This document shows, piece by piece, positions 35,781 through 48,267 of a stretch of DNA of 64,000 nt. Under the pieces are notes generated by a model. The model had not been told where the DNA came from, did no database searches, and was given only the letters and a program-made list of their open reading frames with translations. This DNA is from Lota lota. Taxonomy: Eukaryota > Chordata > Actinopteri > Gadiformes > Lotidae. The position numbers were made by a program, and so were the translations under genes. Where the stretch lies: positions 280,001 through 344,000 of the forward strand of contig JACYXH010000791.1 in assembly GCA_026745465.1 (NCBI GenBank), written 5' to 3'. How positions within the stretch are numbered: position 1 is the first letter of the stretch; each line of letters opens with the position of its first letter.

Positions 35781-37420
35781 TAGGCTTGGACAGTATCACT
35801 GTATTACGGTATACCAGGGTATTTAGAATTACCGAAGGTACTATTCAATAACATCAAAATACAGACGCTCCTCTTTCTATTAAACTTATTTCCGATCTCT
35901 TATGAGTATTTTAATTGTATTATGTTGATATATATTTAGTCCAAGTTTGGAAGCATGATACATACATAAATGGTCCAAAATAAAGTCTTTGCCGTTTCAT
36001 TGTGGTTGTGACTGAAATAGGTTTGTTCGTCAACGATTAGTGGTTGGTACGGGTAGGCGGATTTCCCCCGTATTCGACAAGTTTTACAATACAATAATGA
36101 CGGTTCGCCCAAAATGTCCTGGCATCAAAACTGAAAGTGCCATTTATAGCAGCTTGGCGATGCTGTAGTAGTGTATTAAAAGAATCACATATCTCAATAG
36201 CAGTTTATGTTGTTTGAAAGTATGCGTATGTTTCAGTTAGGAAGATATTGGATATTCAATATATTCACACTCCGAATTACAGCGATCTGATGCGGGGCAG
36301 TGTCTAGAGGTGTTTGTGGCAATTTCTTCATGAGATATTGTGTCTAGGACAGATGAGACTTCTTAATGCAAAAAAGCACACAATAGCTGCAGAAAACTTA
36401 CCTATTTAATGTATGCATACACCAGTCTCCTCTCTAGCAGAGTGAGCCCAGAATACAGTTTCACAGAGCTATTTAACACAGTTTTACCCCCTCCCCGCAA
36501 TGCAATTGTCAATTATCAAATCAGGGAAATGTTTACCTAAAGGACAGAGTTGCCTGTGTTCTCATCAAGCAGATGAATGCATTAGAGGATCAATGCTTCC
36601 TTGTGACCGGTTTACCCCAGGCAAAAGGTTAACAACAAAGGGAAGCAAGATAACACCAGGATACTAACACCCAGATGGGGTGGCTAGATAATACAAGGAA
36701 TAGAAAACAAAACTTAAATGATTAAAAGTAAACAACATATGGATTTTTCCATTACAGGTGCCATCCGCCGCTTCCAAGCGAAGCCGTCGGGGCATAGCAC
36801 TCCTCTCTGTAGAGCCAATCAATTGGTCAATATTTCTACACAATTGGCGAATTACAAAGTACCCTGCCTTAAACAATAGCCTAGCTAACATGCAATTAAC
36901 CCGGACACGTCTCACGTTTCTAAATGTTCCTAAATGGATATTACATTAATATCGCTGTTTTTAATTGTATCCGTTACAAATAAAAAGGAGGTTTTAATTG
37001 TTAAAAGCAGGTAAAAACTGTTCAACAAGTTAAAACCAGGTAAAAACTGAGTGGCCAATGGAGCTCCAGTGTGGTTGTAACGCAATTGGAATGTATAAAA
37101 TACAGGTTAAACTGTCCATATGTGAGATTTGTACCAAATCTATGGAAGAAGGGCGCTTATTTCCTATATACTTATTATTCGGTGAAGTATTTAAACCTAG
37201 CAAGACTTAGAAGGTCTTAGAAGTCTTAGAAGGCTAATTGGATATTAGACACACAGCATTGTAGGCTAGACAATGTCACACGTTCTAATGATTTCTATCC
37301 CCAACACCGCTTTTACTTCTTTTTTTTTTATTGTATTAAGTTGACACAAATACCATTAAGTACCGTATACCCCGGTGAAATGACAGAAAGGTATGAAAAA
37401 ATGTATACTGCCCAATCCTA
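35781..37420. mobile_element. Non-autonomous hAT-type element (MITE) with TIRs and 8-bp TSD
   Basis: 1640 bp bounded by GAAGCCAG at 35773-35780 and again at 37421-37428. Terminal inverted repeats are TAGGCTTGGACAGTAT at the left and the complement of TAGGATTGGGCAGTAT at the right. An 8-bp duplication fits the hAT superfamily. No transposase ORF is present. It sits within the minus-strand L1-like LINE, so it is younger than that LINE. Part of its interior (about 36860-37110) is repeated at 43860-44080. Confidence 0.85.
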
Positions 37421-37739
37421 GAAGCCAGGCTCATTGTCATTTGGACCAAAAATGTTCATAAAATGAACTTGTATTACATCATAGATCCATTTTTATGTGC
37501 CAAAATAGATACTCCTCTCTTTCTACCTGATTGATGAGTCAAATACTGTGTCTGCCCAAAATGATAATCATGTTCTATTTCCGATTGATGGGTCTCCTGC
37601 AAAAATGCAAACTGACATTTGACTCTTTTTATCTGATTGAGGATTTTCTTCCTCTTTATGGGACAATGGAGCCCTCTGACATTGTAGCTTATAACCTTAA
37701 GTGATCCCATGACTCAGAGTTACAATTAAGGAAAATACT

Positions 37740-38830
37740 AATTTTGTCCTTGAGTAAGGTGATGGAAAGGAAAGGCAAGTGTAGCAAAGAAAGTTCAAAG
37801 TGGAACGTAGTATACAGTATCTATGTGTGTGAGTGAGTGTAAGAAGCTAAGTATTTGCGGTAGATAATGTCAGAGAAGCGGGATATCTAAACAAAGAAAA
37901 AAATATAAAAGTAAAATACATATATAAATAGATGTACAAATAAGGTTAAAGTGTGTGTGTGTGTGTGTGTGTGTGTGCAACAATCGGTAATTGTAAATAC
38001 AGCAGTGTAATCACTGATGTTTAAGCATTAACATAAAACATTTGAATTGGGATAGAGGAAAAAAATCGATTTCCCTGTTGCTCATTCTTACAATAGGATA
38101 GCTGGGGAACAGTGGGATCTGAACAGATAGAACTGAACATAAAGTTAGATAGTGCATTAACTCAACCAACTTCAGTGTCCGGTCAGTCATTTTGGACAAG
38201 GTGTCACGATGCAGGTTAGAACCGGCAGCTGTGCGAACAGTCTTTGAAAGTGTTTGCTTTGCTTGGATATAAAACCAAACAGAACAAATAAGGTTATTAG
38301 TGAGGAACTCAAGCTCCTGCAGAACCTCATAATAAGAAAAGATATTTGTCAATTATCAAAGTAATTATATATATTGTTTATAAAGCTTATTGTTAAGGAA
38401 TAGTCAAACCAGAGTAAATAATAAAATAAATATAAAATAATTAATAGATACATTAATGTAACTTATGGGACTCTGCCACTCGTTCATTACAGCATTTATG
38501 TATAAACACATATAAATCCAACCCTGTCCTCACAAACACATACACACACAGGCAAACACACCTCCTCCTGAACCTCCTGGTCCTGGCGCCCCCTCAGGGC
38601 GGCGCCAAAGAGCACAGTAAGCACAGTAAGCAGAAAGCAAGTCTTTATCTGGTTTGAGGTACAAAATAATAATATTTGCACGTTAAAAAATTATGATAAT
38701 ACACCAGAATAGATAATGTATACAAAAGTCTGTATAAAAACTATTTTTTGTATATAGAAAATTTTATATATAATATAAAATTGTGGGCAGGCTACTTAGT
38801 AGGTCAAACCTCCGTGACCTCTTAACCTGT
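37740..38830 (+). other. YTHDC2 intron with a short GT microsatellite
   Basis: (GT)n at about 37952-37976. The rest is AT-rich without a recognised gene. The GC-rich inverted block at 38585-38610 (GGCGCC...GGCGCC) is short. Confidence 0.45.
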
Positions 38831-38835
38831 GACCC

Positions 38836-40525
38836 TTGCTGTCATCAGGTCAGGTGCTAGCTGCTGCTATCATACTTGTTTTTCCTGTCGCCACGGCATT
38901 ATTTTATGAACGAAACATGGCGGAGAAACGTAAAAGTGCTGATGACTCCTCTGTATCAAAAAAGAAAGTAAGGCTATATCATGAGAGTTACCTCAACTTC
39001 GGTTTTATGGAAGGACAGGATAAGTTTCGGCCAGAATGTGTCATTTGTGGCGAGAAGCTAGATAATGACAGCATGAAGCCAAGCAAAATGAAACGACAAG
39101 GGATTTAACAGCAGATTGAAGGAAAAAGCCCCGGGATGCACAATTTTTCACTGTATGTTACATCGCCACGCCTTAGCCAGTAAAAAACTTTCAGAAGACC
39201 TCAGTGACACCCTGGCAACTGTTGTTAAAGTTGTAAACTTCATCAAAGCGCGAACGAACCAGCTGTGTGAGGATGAAGCGCATAAAACACTGCTGTTACA
39301 CACAGAGGTACGTTGGTTGTCGCGTGGACAAGTGCTTGTGCGTTTTATGGAACTGCAGGAAAAAATAAAGGAATTCTTGCAAGATCACAATCGACAACTG
39401 TGCGAACAGCTGACTGACGCATTCTGGATCAAAACGGCATACCTAGCAGACATATTTGCTCTCTATAATGAGACAAACAAGCGGATGCAAGGCCCCGAAT
39501 CAAACGTTATGCAGTAGAAAGATGCTCTCAGCGCTTTTGTGCGCAAAATGGAAAACAGAGTTGAGAAAATGTCAAAAGTAGAGCTGCAACAATTTCCACT
39601 GCTGATGAAACAGTCTGGTGGCACTGTGCGTGCGTCTTTACGCACTGAGTTTACCCGACACATGAACTTGCTCCAGGAGGAAATTAAGTCCCGTTTTGCT
39701 GATGTTGACGAGTACTTATCAAAAGAGTCGTGGGTGATGGAGGAAGTGGAATATATCAAAGAAATATTTCCAGGAGAACGGATACAAAAAGTTTTGGATC
39801 GTCAAAGGACACGCTGTTGCACCAAGACTGGCCAAACACGCAATTACAAGGATTATTCTCCCATTCAGCACCACGTATCTGTCTGAGGTGGCCTTCAGCG
39901 CCCTTGTAACAATAAAAACAAAGGCCGTAACAGGCTCGATGTACACCAGGACTTTAGGCTGGCTGTCACTAACCTCACACCGGACACTCCATCCCTAGTC
40001 AGGGGTATGCAAGCCCATGGTGGCCATTAGTTCATGAATGAACAGGATGACACAGAGTAAAACATGTTCATAAGAGCTTAATAAGTAATTGATTATTAGT
40101 GTTACATTAGAGCCAAATTAACACATATTGTACATCATGATTAACAGGTTTATCATGATGTACATTTGCATAAAAACATAAGAAAGACTGATTGTTATTG
40201 TTACTGAGCCAAATTCCTTCTTAATAGCTTTGTCAAAACCACATGAAGTGCATGTGCATTTCAAAACTGCCCCTGTTTCAGTTATATGTTCTGAGGGAGA
40301 TCTTGGACAGATGTGCTGAATAATCACTTAGCCACTATTCTGATAATGACTTATTATTATTATTTTGGAAAGGATGTGTGTGAAAAGGCATCCTGTGTTG
40401 AGTTGTTAAAAGATATAAATTAAAAAGGAGACATTTACCAAAGGTTAAGGGCCTAAGAATGGAAACAAGCATAATTGTTTTTATTAAACAAAGTTGACTT
40501 GGAAGATTTGGAAGTAATTACTTAA

Positions 40526-40595
<70 letters not shown>

Positions 40596-40680
40596 CTGGC
40601 AGTTGGGGGGGGGGGGGGGCTCAGCTTTTCTTAGACATAAGTAGGGGGGGGCGCAAAGGAAAATAGGTTGGGAACCACTG
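38836..40680 (+). pseudogene. ZBED5-like hAT transposase pseudogene
   Basis: ATG at 38917 (MAEKRKSADDSSVSKKK) opens a hAT transposase with the first half of a BED zinc finger (CVICGEKL). The frame breaks near 39105 and most of the catalytic region is deleted. Plus-strand coding resumes at 39116 (FHCMLHRHALASKKL, EVRWLSRGQVLVRF), has a TAG at 39515-39517, stays in the same frame to 39886, and ends with a frame-shifted hATC-like tail (TYLSEVAFSALVTIKTK, about 39870-39925). A typical right hAT end, GGTTGGGAACCACTG, lies at about 40666-40680; the left end was not found. A long (GT)n tract and a G-run (40531-40619) lie between the coding part and this end. Confidence 0.85.
40531..40619 (+). repeat. 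(GT)n microsatellite followed by a G-run
   Basis: About 30 GT units (40531-40594) followed by a short spacer and a G homopolymer of about 14 bases. Simple-sequence repeat inside the hAT remnant. Confidence 0.95.
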
Positions 40681-40689
40681 CCCTAGGTG

Positions 40690-41819
40690 ATAATGAAAAA
40701 TAAAAATACTCAGATGGCAATATGGATTAACATTTAGAAAGCTATTGATGGTGTTTCTATATAGACATATACATGTCACTTCCCATGCAAAATATTTAGC
40801 ATACTATTGCATATTATTTTCAGTGCTATGATTATAAGGCACAATCATATTATAAGCTGCTTCTGGTTTGGTAGTATTCTCGTAGGGTAACATGTCAGAA
40901 GCACATCATAGGTAGCCCAATAATCACTAACGCAAAAGTATTATAGAATTATCTGCGTGTTTGTAGACAAACTACGATCTTGTGTTGTTAGTGGCTCTTG
41001 TTTTGAAGTGGCTAACGGAAAGTAAATGCCAAACCAGCAACTCATTTTAGAATTAAATAACTTGAGTATAACTGGGTAAGACAGGCAAACGCCAATTTAC
41101 ATATACAGTATCTCAGCATATGTCTTTAACTTAATAGAACAAAACCTGCCGTATGATATTTTTGAGAAAGTATCTAAAACAAAAAGCTACACTATACTAA
41201 ACAAAAGTACAGCGGGTGGCACAGACCTCTAACAAAGGGTTCTTAGTACAGTAAACAACTCCTACGTGACAAATGGTACCCCAAACTTATCTATTAATTT
41301 CCTAAAAGGAAAAACAAAATAAAGGACTATAAACATACACGTACTGTAGGATTACAGACTTAAGCTGTTGCAAAGGTCTGGGCTGTTAAGCAGTCAAGAA
41401 GAAATGAGAGAGAGCGGATTGAAAGACACATTTATATGCAATTTATATGAGTTGAGTGTGATTCGCTGGAATTATTGGCGGCAACCAATCACCCAGGTGG
41501 CATCTGGATCCCTAATATGTATGCTGTGGATCTGTACAGAGAGAGCTACAGAAAAACTAAATGTGGGAAGAATAACAACAAAAACAAAGAAAGTGAATGG
41601 TTAAAGGCACTGCACGTAATACAGAGGCAGCCATATGTTTTTTAATGTATTTTGTTAGTGGGTGGGGACAAGTTCAAGCAGGGTTTATGATTTCCCTTTA
41701 AATGTTGACTCAATAGATAATAAAGCCCCACTGCCTTTGTTTACTGACACTATACCTAGTTATTTGGCAATGTCAATGAAAGATTTAAAATAATTAACAT
41801 GTTATACTCCTGTTTACAG
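40690..41819 (+). other. YTHDC2 intron, nothing recognised
   Basis: AT-rich intronic sequence. No gene, RNA or repeat family was recognised. Confidence 0.4.
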
Positions 41820-41900
41820 ATTCTTTCTACAAGTATAGCTGAGACAAGCATCACCATAAAAGATGTGGTCTTTGTCATCGACTCAGGAAAAGTCAAAGAG
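41820..41900 (+). CDS. ythdc2: YTHDC2 exon g (helicase motif V)
   Basis: An 81-base exon with acceptor ...cctgtttacag and donor gtgata. It encodes ILSTSIAETSITIKDVVFVI followed by DSGKVKE. This is motif V of DEAH/RHA helicases plus the VIDSG block. The usual TNIAETS has become TSIAETS (AGT codon), a change at a residue that is very conserved in this helicase family. Otherwise intact, phase 0 on both sides. Confidence 0.95.
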
Positions 41901-41986
41901 GTGATATAGTAGCTTTTCAAGGAGATGGGGTCATGAATTAAAAACATTATTTGGTTCATACAATTTGATTATTTCTGTTGATATAG

Positions 41987-42054
41987 AAATTGTTTGAGTC
42001 CATGGCACAAGTGATTTGGATATCGAAGGCCAGTGCTCTACAAAGAATGGGAAG
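41987..42054 (+). CDS. ythdc2: YTHDC2 exon h (helicase motif VI, first part)
   Basis: A 68-base exon with acceptor ...ttgatatag and donor G|GTGAAG. It encodes KLFESMAQVIWISKASALQR then MG-R; the arginine is completed by the next exon, giving QRMGRAGR, motif VI, whose arginines contact ATP. Relative to the mammalian protein from memory, about five residues seem to be missing just before WISKAS. The intron to the previous exon is only 86 bases. Confidence 0.92.
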
Positions 42055-42179
42055 GTGAAGTATTTAAGCTTGATCACAATTTCTGTCTTGCCTGCAAGAT
42101 ATAATTGTTAGAGCTCTGAATCAAACATATTATTTGTTTGAAAATTAATCGAGCTTATCCATTTCTTATGTGTTGACAG

Positions 42180-42285
42180 AGCTGGACGATGCAAGCCGGG
42201 AATATACTTTTGCCTCTACAGCCAGGTCCAGTTTGAAAATATGACAGAATTCCAGGTTCCGCAACTTCAAAGGATGCCTCTGCAG
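42180..42285 (+). CDS. ythdc2: YTHDC2 exon i (motif VI end, start of HA2)
   Basis: A 106-base exon with acceptor ...tgttgacag and donor gtacat. It encodes AGRCKPGIYFCLYSQVQFEN followed by MTEFQVPQLQRMPLQ. It completes motif VI and runs into the winged-helix/HA2 region, where helicases of this type show RPG.C.RLYS and E..RMPL. Several positions that are usually arginine or cysteine differ here (K, Y, C, Q, Q). Confidence 0.94.
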
Positions 42286-42602
42286 GTACATGATGTGTAC
42301 AGACCATTGTCCGTTTGGCACATTAGAGTGCTAGCTTGTTAGCCTGCTAATAGGCCAGAGCTTTTTCACACATTAGCACTTTTCTTAAAAGATCAACCAA
42401 AAATTTAAGAAAAGATTATTCATAAGTGACTTTATATAGTATATTGACTTAAATCCATCTAATATTGAACAATTGTTGATTAGTATTGAATAGGTATATT
42501 GTACAAATCATTTAATTTAATTGACCTGCTACCACCCATATCTGCTATTGATATGATTTCAGTCTACTCCTTTCCAAAACCTAACAGAACACCGTTCTTT
42601 AA

Positions 42603-42898
42603 AGGGCTCCTATTGTACCACCAGGTGTGAGTGCGATTAGCCATTACAAGCCGTTTGAAAACCTGCCCTTCCCTGTGCCTTGGTGACATCACAAGTGGGA
42701 GTGTCCACCTAGCTGTATGCTGGATAGATCAGTCTACCAGCCTACCCAGTGCACTGTAGCAAATGTTGCTTATCTATCCATCATACATCTAGGTGGACAC
42801 TCCCACTTGTGATGTCACTGAGGCACAGGAAAAGGCAGCTTTTCAAACGGCTTGTAATGGCTAATCACACTCACACCTGGTGGTATAATAGGGGCCCT
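42603..42898. mobile_element. TTAA-flanked MITE, near-palindromic
   Basis: 296 bp flanked by TTAA (42599-42602 and 42899-42902). Arms of about 125 bp are inverted repeats (AGGGCTCCTATTGTACCACC at the left, complement of GGTGGTATAATAGGGGCCCT at the right), separated by a spacer of about 50 bp. TTAA duplication fits piggyBac or Kolobok. No ORF for a transposase. It sits in the intron between exons i and j. Confidence 0.85.
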
Positions 42899-43242
42899 TT
42901 AAGGTACTACTCAGATATGGATTTGTTCATATACATTTCCTGTTAATGTAGCAGGTTATAGTTATGTATGAAAAAAAGCTAACGCTTTCCAGTATCAGTC
43001 TGTACGTCTGAAATGGTGCATTTATTAGGATTGTGTTCCAGTATCATTAGAAATGTTACCTTTGGTTATGGTTTTTTATTGATAGAAAGCACAAATCCAG
43101 AGTACCAAAACGTTTATGCATTAAATATTAGCCACCTAATAATGATGGGTATCCTCATAAGAATCTTGCACAATAATACTCTGATTTGAGGACTTGACTA
43201 ATTTGATCCTATTTTGTCACCCAAACAACTTGTGTTTGTCAG

Positions 43243-43362
43243 GAACTATGTCTCTACACTAAATTACTGGTTCCTGTTGATTGTTCTGTTGCCGAGTTCC
43301 TGTCCAAAGCACCAGAGCCACCACACATTCACATGATCAATTATGCTGTTCAGATGCTAAAG
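43243..43362 (+). CDS. ythdc2: YTHDC2 exon j (HA2 region)
   Basis: A 120-base exon, 40 codons, with acceptor ...gtgtttgtcag and donor gtacgt. It encodes ELCLYTKLLVPVDCSVAEFL followed by SKAPEPPHIHMINYAVQMLK. This matches the ELCLHTKLL...FL.KAPEPP...A.QMLK part of YTHDC2. Phase 0 at both ends. Confidence 0.95.
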
Positions 43363-43859
43363 GTACGTATAGTCACGCTGTGTCCGAACAGCCCTGTTTA
43401 TGAAGCCAAAATGATCGCCACTCTCATCTGTGTGTAGTGGTCTCTATCAGTATGCACAGCTTTGCTAGGTTAAAGGTTAAATATGTGATTTCTGTAGCTA
43501 GGGGTCTCTCAAAAAAAAAGAAAAAACTATTGTGAAGTAGAGTGGAAACATGGGAGTTGTTGTCTTCGGGACCTTTGCTGGTGAAAATCTATCTGACGTG
43601 ACCCAGGCAGAAATCATGTTCATGGATGAGTTAATGTATTAAAAGTTTTATTCGGGTTACGTTTAGTCACGTTTAATCACGTTATGTCTTTTCATTCTAA
43701 TGAAAAAGCCACAAGTAACAACTTAGATTAGATAAGTGGACTACCCAAACAGCTGTAGATTATTATGTGGGGTAGCCCAGCGCTACTATCCATGTTCAAA
43801 ACAATCATACAAGAAATAACTGAGTGTGTTGAACATTGTTGTAACTTTATAACGTTACC

Positions 43860-44100
43860 GTACACATTAGTGTTTTCCACCAAATTAGATTCTCTAAACA
43901 ACAGCCTAACTCAAATGCAATTAAACCAGATGTCTCACATTTCAAAATGTTCACAATGGATTTACAACAGTAAAAAAACACGGAAAGAACTGCGTGGCAA
44001 ATGGAGGTCTAGTATGGGTATAATGCACATAGACTGTAATACAGGTATAATACAGGTTAAACTGAATTACAGGGGTCATATTAAAGCAGTTTTCGTTAGT
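43860..44100 (+). repeat. Partial copy of the MITE interior
   Basis: Resembles 36860-37110 in the same order (CTAAACAACAGCCTA / TTAAACAATAGCCTA, ATGCAATTAA, TCTCAC, GTATAATGCAC-like, CAGGTTAAACTG). Its ends were not located. Probably a second, older copy of the 35781-37420 element. Confidence 0.5.
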
Positions 44101-44599
44101 AATTTAATTTTTTTTTTAAACATTTTTTTAATATTCTCGCCTCGCCTCCCCTCCCGATAAGCCCAGTCTGCTCTGACTGGTCAGCTGGCCCACTCTGTTG
44201 TGCTTGGTCAAATGCGTAGCATGTATGTCGGCCATCTCATTCCCAAGTCTTGAGCCGATGTAAACATTACCGCTATCAATGGCTTCGGTTCAGCCGTACC
44301 TTTTCTCTTGCATACTAACTGTATACTTGCATACTAACAAAGCCGGAACTGTAATTTCTCTACATCACGGTAAAAAACTAGTGTTTGCATGTATTTTATA
44401 ATTTCTTATTTCGGTGCACTTGTGGACACCTGTTTTATATTATCTATTTATTCTTACACAACTTCATTTGAAATACAAGTTTTACAGTGAAACACATTTT
44501 GCTTCCTGGATCAATATTTGCCCTATACAGTGATGTTGCCTCTGGAAGTATTTGTTTTATTATACAACACTATTTGTTGTAAATCATTCTTATTTTACT

Positions 44600-45165
44600 T
44601 ATCAGGTTGTGGGACAAATTAGCCAGGTTTCAGTCCCCCCTACATGCATGGTACACCATCCACATCATGGACTAGGTCCTAACTGTTTTAATCCCTACAT
44701 CCTGCAGAACATCAACAACATTTATAGAGTGGACTATGTACCTTTGAGGCATGGAACAGAGGAATAGTAAAATCAGAACAGTGAAGTTTCATTATACCAC
44801 AGGACCCAAATAATTAGTGAAGAAATTCTCAAAATAAATAATCTTTGCTAATGTAAACAAAGTCCCAGTTGGAGTTATTAAGGAAGGAATGTCAGGGTTG
44901 TCATCCCGTCTTGTGTGGTACTCCGGGCACGCCAGGGGTTTCCTGATCCGGCTAGAGAGTATGTTGGCTTCTGACCGCCCCATGACTGAAGCGGGAGACA
45001 TTGCGGCCAACCACGACCTCCTTTGAGTGTCCCTCATACTGGGATGACAGGTGCTGGGATATGGGGATTGTCTTAAACTCCTCGCAAATAACGTTGGGTC
45101 TTCAAACACCTCATCAAATATGAGCCTCATCATGTCGTCAACATAATCTGTAAAATATTGCATTC
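44600..45165 (-). other. Unidentified coding-like repeat fragment
   Basis: The minus strand at 45163-44792 is open for 123 codons (MQYFTDYVDDMMRLIFDEVF...), and another frame of the same strand reads QYEGHSKEVVVGRNVSRFSHG, as if a frameshift splits one protein. The composition resembles ORFs of unclassified fish repeats I have seen, but I cannot name a family. Plus-strand 44607-44769 is also open. Treat as a possible transposon relic. Confidence 0.3.
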
Positions 45166-45974
45166 AAATAGCCACTTTGTGTTTTTAAAGAAAGGACTTT
45201 TCTGAATATATCTTCTTTATACATTTGTGAAGTGGGCCCATACTTATAAAAAATACATATATTTTGTTATGTTTAATACAAATGTTTTATAAAGTAAAAG
45301 TGGGCCTGCTTTTAATTGCATTGCCGTGCATTCACCATTCTTGGACTTAGGGAAAACACCCTAAGAAGATGGCTTGACCACACATATGCATGTAAACAAA
45401 TGCGTATAGAAAAAAAACACACCAACACGTTATCCTTGTTTTAAACACAGCCCCAGCTGTGGAACTCTGGAACAACTACACAGTTGGGTATGTAGAGAAC
45501 AGCCTTCATGTAACAGAGCTAGGTAAAAGGCACGAAATGTAAGGAGAACAGTGGCCAAGAGTTTGGTAAGTAATGGTATATAACTGTGGTTGTAACATTA
45601 CAGCTTGTTTAATCACAAATTCAACAATGTTTAACATGTTATGATCAGAAAACCATCTGCATATGTCTAGATTTAGAGGTAAAGGTGGGCCTAAAGTAGA
45701 TAAGCAAATAATTAGAACACCATAATGGTAGGGTATATTAATGTTAAGGACTCAGCCCATAGCTACTTGTAACTTTTTGCCACGCCTCTATTTTTCTTTT
45801 TTTTGTTTTTTTTTTATTTTTCAGGTGTTGCAGTGCCCCCTTTTTTTTTTGTTTTTTTTGTGCCGGTTTGAAAGCCGGACTACATTTTTGATCTATTTTT
45901 GCTGTTAGATGCCTTTGTGGCCCAGATGATTAATCTCTTTTCATCTTTTTTTTGTCTGATGTGTAATTTTTTTT

Positions 45975-46892
<918 letters not shown>

Positions 46893-46899
46893 AAGGTGT

Positions 46900-48113
46900 A
46901 AAGTAGATATAATAATTAATGGTAGGTTAGGTATTTTAGCAAGGCCTACCCATTACTACCTTGTTTGTTTTAAACAGAACAAATCCACAACTACAGCATA
47001 CTTACAGGTTGTCATCCTGAATCTACAGGCTGCATGTCTTCAACTACGTCGACAACGGGCCTAAACAAGCCGCGGTTCATTGTCTGCAGTTCACTTGGTC
47101 ACTGTACTTGGATGATGAATATACTACCGTTATATTACTCTGACCATAATCTGAGGAGTCTCTATGCCCTTCAGTTTTCTCGACAACCGTTCATTCGATC
47201 GACCTCACACTTGGCAGGTGTATTTCTGGGCCCTAAGGTACTGCAATATCGAGTGGGAAATTTTTTGGATGAGAGGTCATCAAGAAAGCTGCAACAATCA
47301 GCCCATTCCGAACAGGCACTGTACTGGTGGGTATATTGCTGAGGACCCAAGGACGTGCAGGGTAGAGTGTGAAGTTGTTTGAATGAGCGGCTCTGAAGAA
47401 ATCTGGAAGCAGCAATATGTTTATATATTAGCAATAACCAAGCAATCGGACAGGCCCGTTTTGTTTGGAAACCTTTTCCGAACAGGCCCATTTTGATCAG
47501 GCAGTGCAGTAGTATCAAAACTGGATTAATGTTTTTGCGTGTTTACCCGGAAGTTAAGGGTTAAAGGGCACATGATGCCATTGACATGCAACCAATATGA
47601 CGGACCGTTACCGTAAATAAAACTATGGATTTCTCTGATTTTTAACGCTGTTGGAAACCATTTGGATAAGTGCACAACTCAACAAATCATATAACAGGTG
47701 TTGTCGTATATAGCTATTTTAAGCTAACATAAATGTTACATATTATACCTTTTAAGGTTAATAATGGTTCAACATTGTACCCTTATTGTAAAGTGTGTCC
47801 GGAAATTCATAGTAACAACAGACAGTTCAACAAACACTTAGTGTATATGGAGAAACCAGAAACTAGGAGAAGTGGAATGTTGTAGCATTGATCAAAGTCT
47901 GCTTAATCGAGGGAATACAGGTGTCTCTGCCCTGAACTCACAATGTTCATATTGTAATGCTACCTATGCAGTATTTCTCACGACAAAATGCTTTATTAGC
48001 TTAAACAATAACGATAGCCTCAACTCAAGTGCCTCATAATACATTGACTAGTGTCAAATGTCATCGGCAAAAACGAGCATTTTTAGAGGACCTATGTTGA
48101 CGGGGTGCTATTG
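46900..48113 (+). other. YTHDC2 intron, nothing firmly recognised
   Basis: Contains ORFs 47034-47518 on both strands with no recognisable product, probably dispersed-repeat sequence. From about 48080 it belongs to the dispersed repeat that hosts the palindromic element. Confidence 0.4.
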
Positions 48114-48267
48114 CCCCTGTTACACCGTATTCTGTGACCTACCGTATTCTGTGACCCCAGGGGGCGCTGTTGCACATTTTCTGCAACATGCACGAGTTTG
48201 AAGGCATAAAGTCGTTCATGTGCGGGAACATGCACGAGCTTCAAAGTAAACATCGTATCGCCATCGC

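Larger units (their letters stand above)
32880..37740 (-). pseudogene. L1-like LINE, 5' to 3' on the minus strand, interrupted
   Basis: ORF2 pieces in the right order. The endonuclease start is at 37710-37474 (ISYNVRGLHCPIKRKKIL, FAFLQETHQSE). The RT start is at about 34840-34730 (ILARPFNKITTTIIHPDKTG then LIKGR). The RT catalytic block is at 34110-33976 (HKLSLYADDALLYL, SGYKVNVDKT). Between them lie a 1.64 kb hAT-type MITE (35781-37420) and another insert (about 34128-34745). The remaining 35760-34750 and 33970-32880 are degenerate LINE and 3' sequence with stops. The YADD form of the RT motif is common in fish L1-type elements. Confidence 0.78.

Noticed and set aside
42603..42898. miRNA precursor
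   Set aside because: The hairpin is far longer than a pre-miRNA and is bounded by TTAA, so a MITE explains it better.
47034..47518. Plus- and minus-strand ORFs of 102 and 115 codons
   Set aside because: Overlapping opposite-strand ORFs without splice context or recognisable domain; probably repeat sequence.
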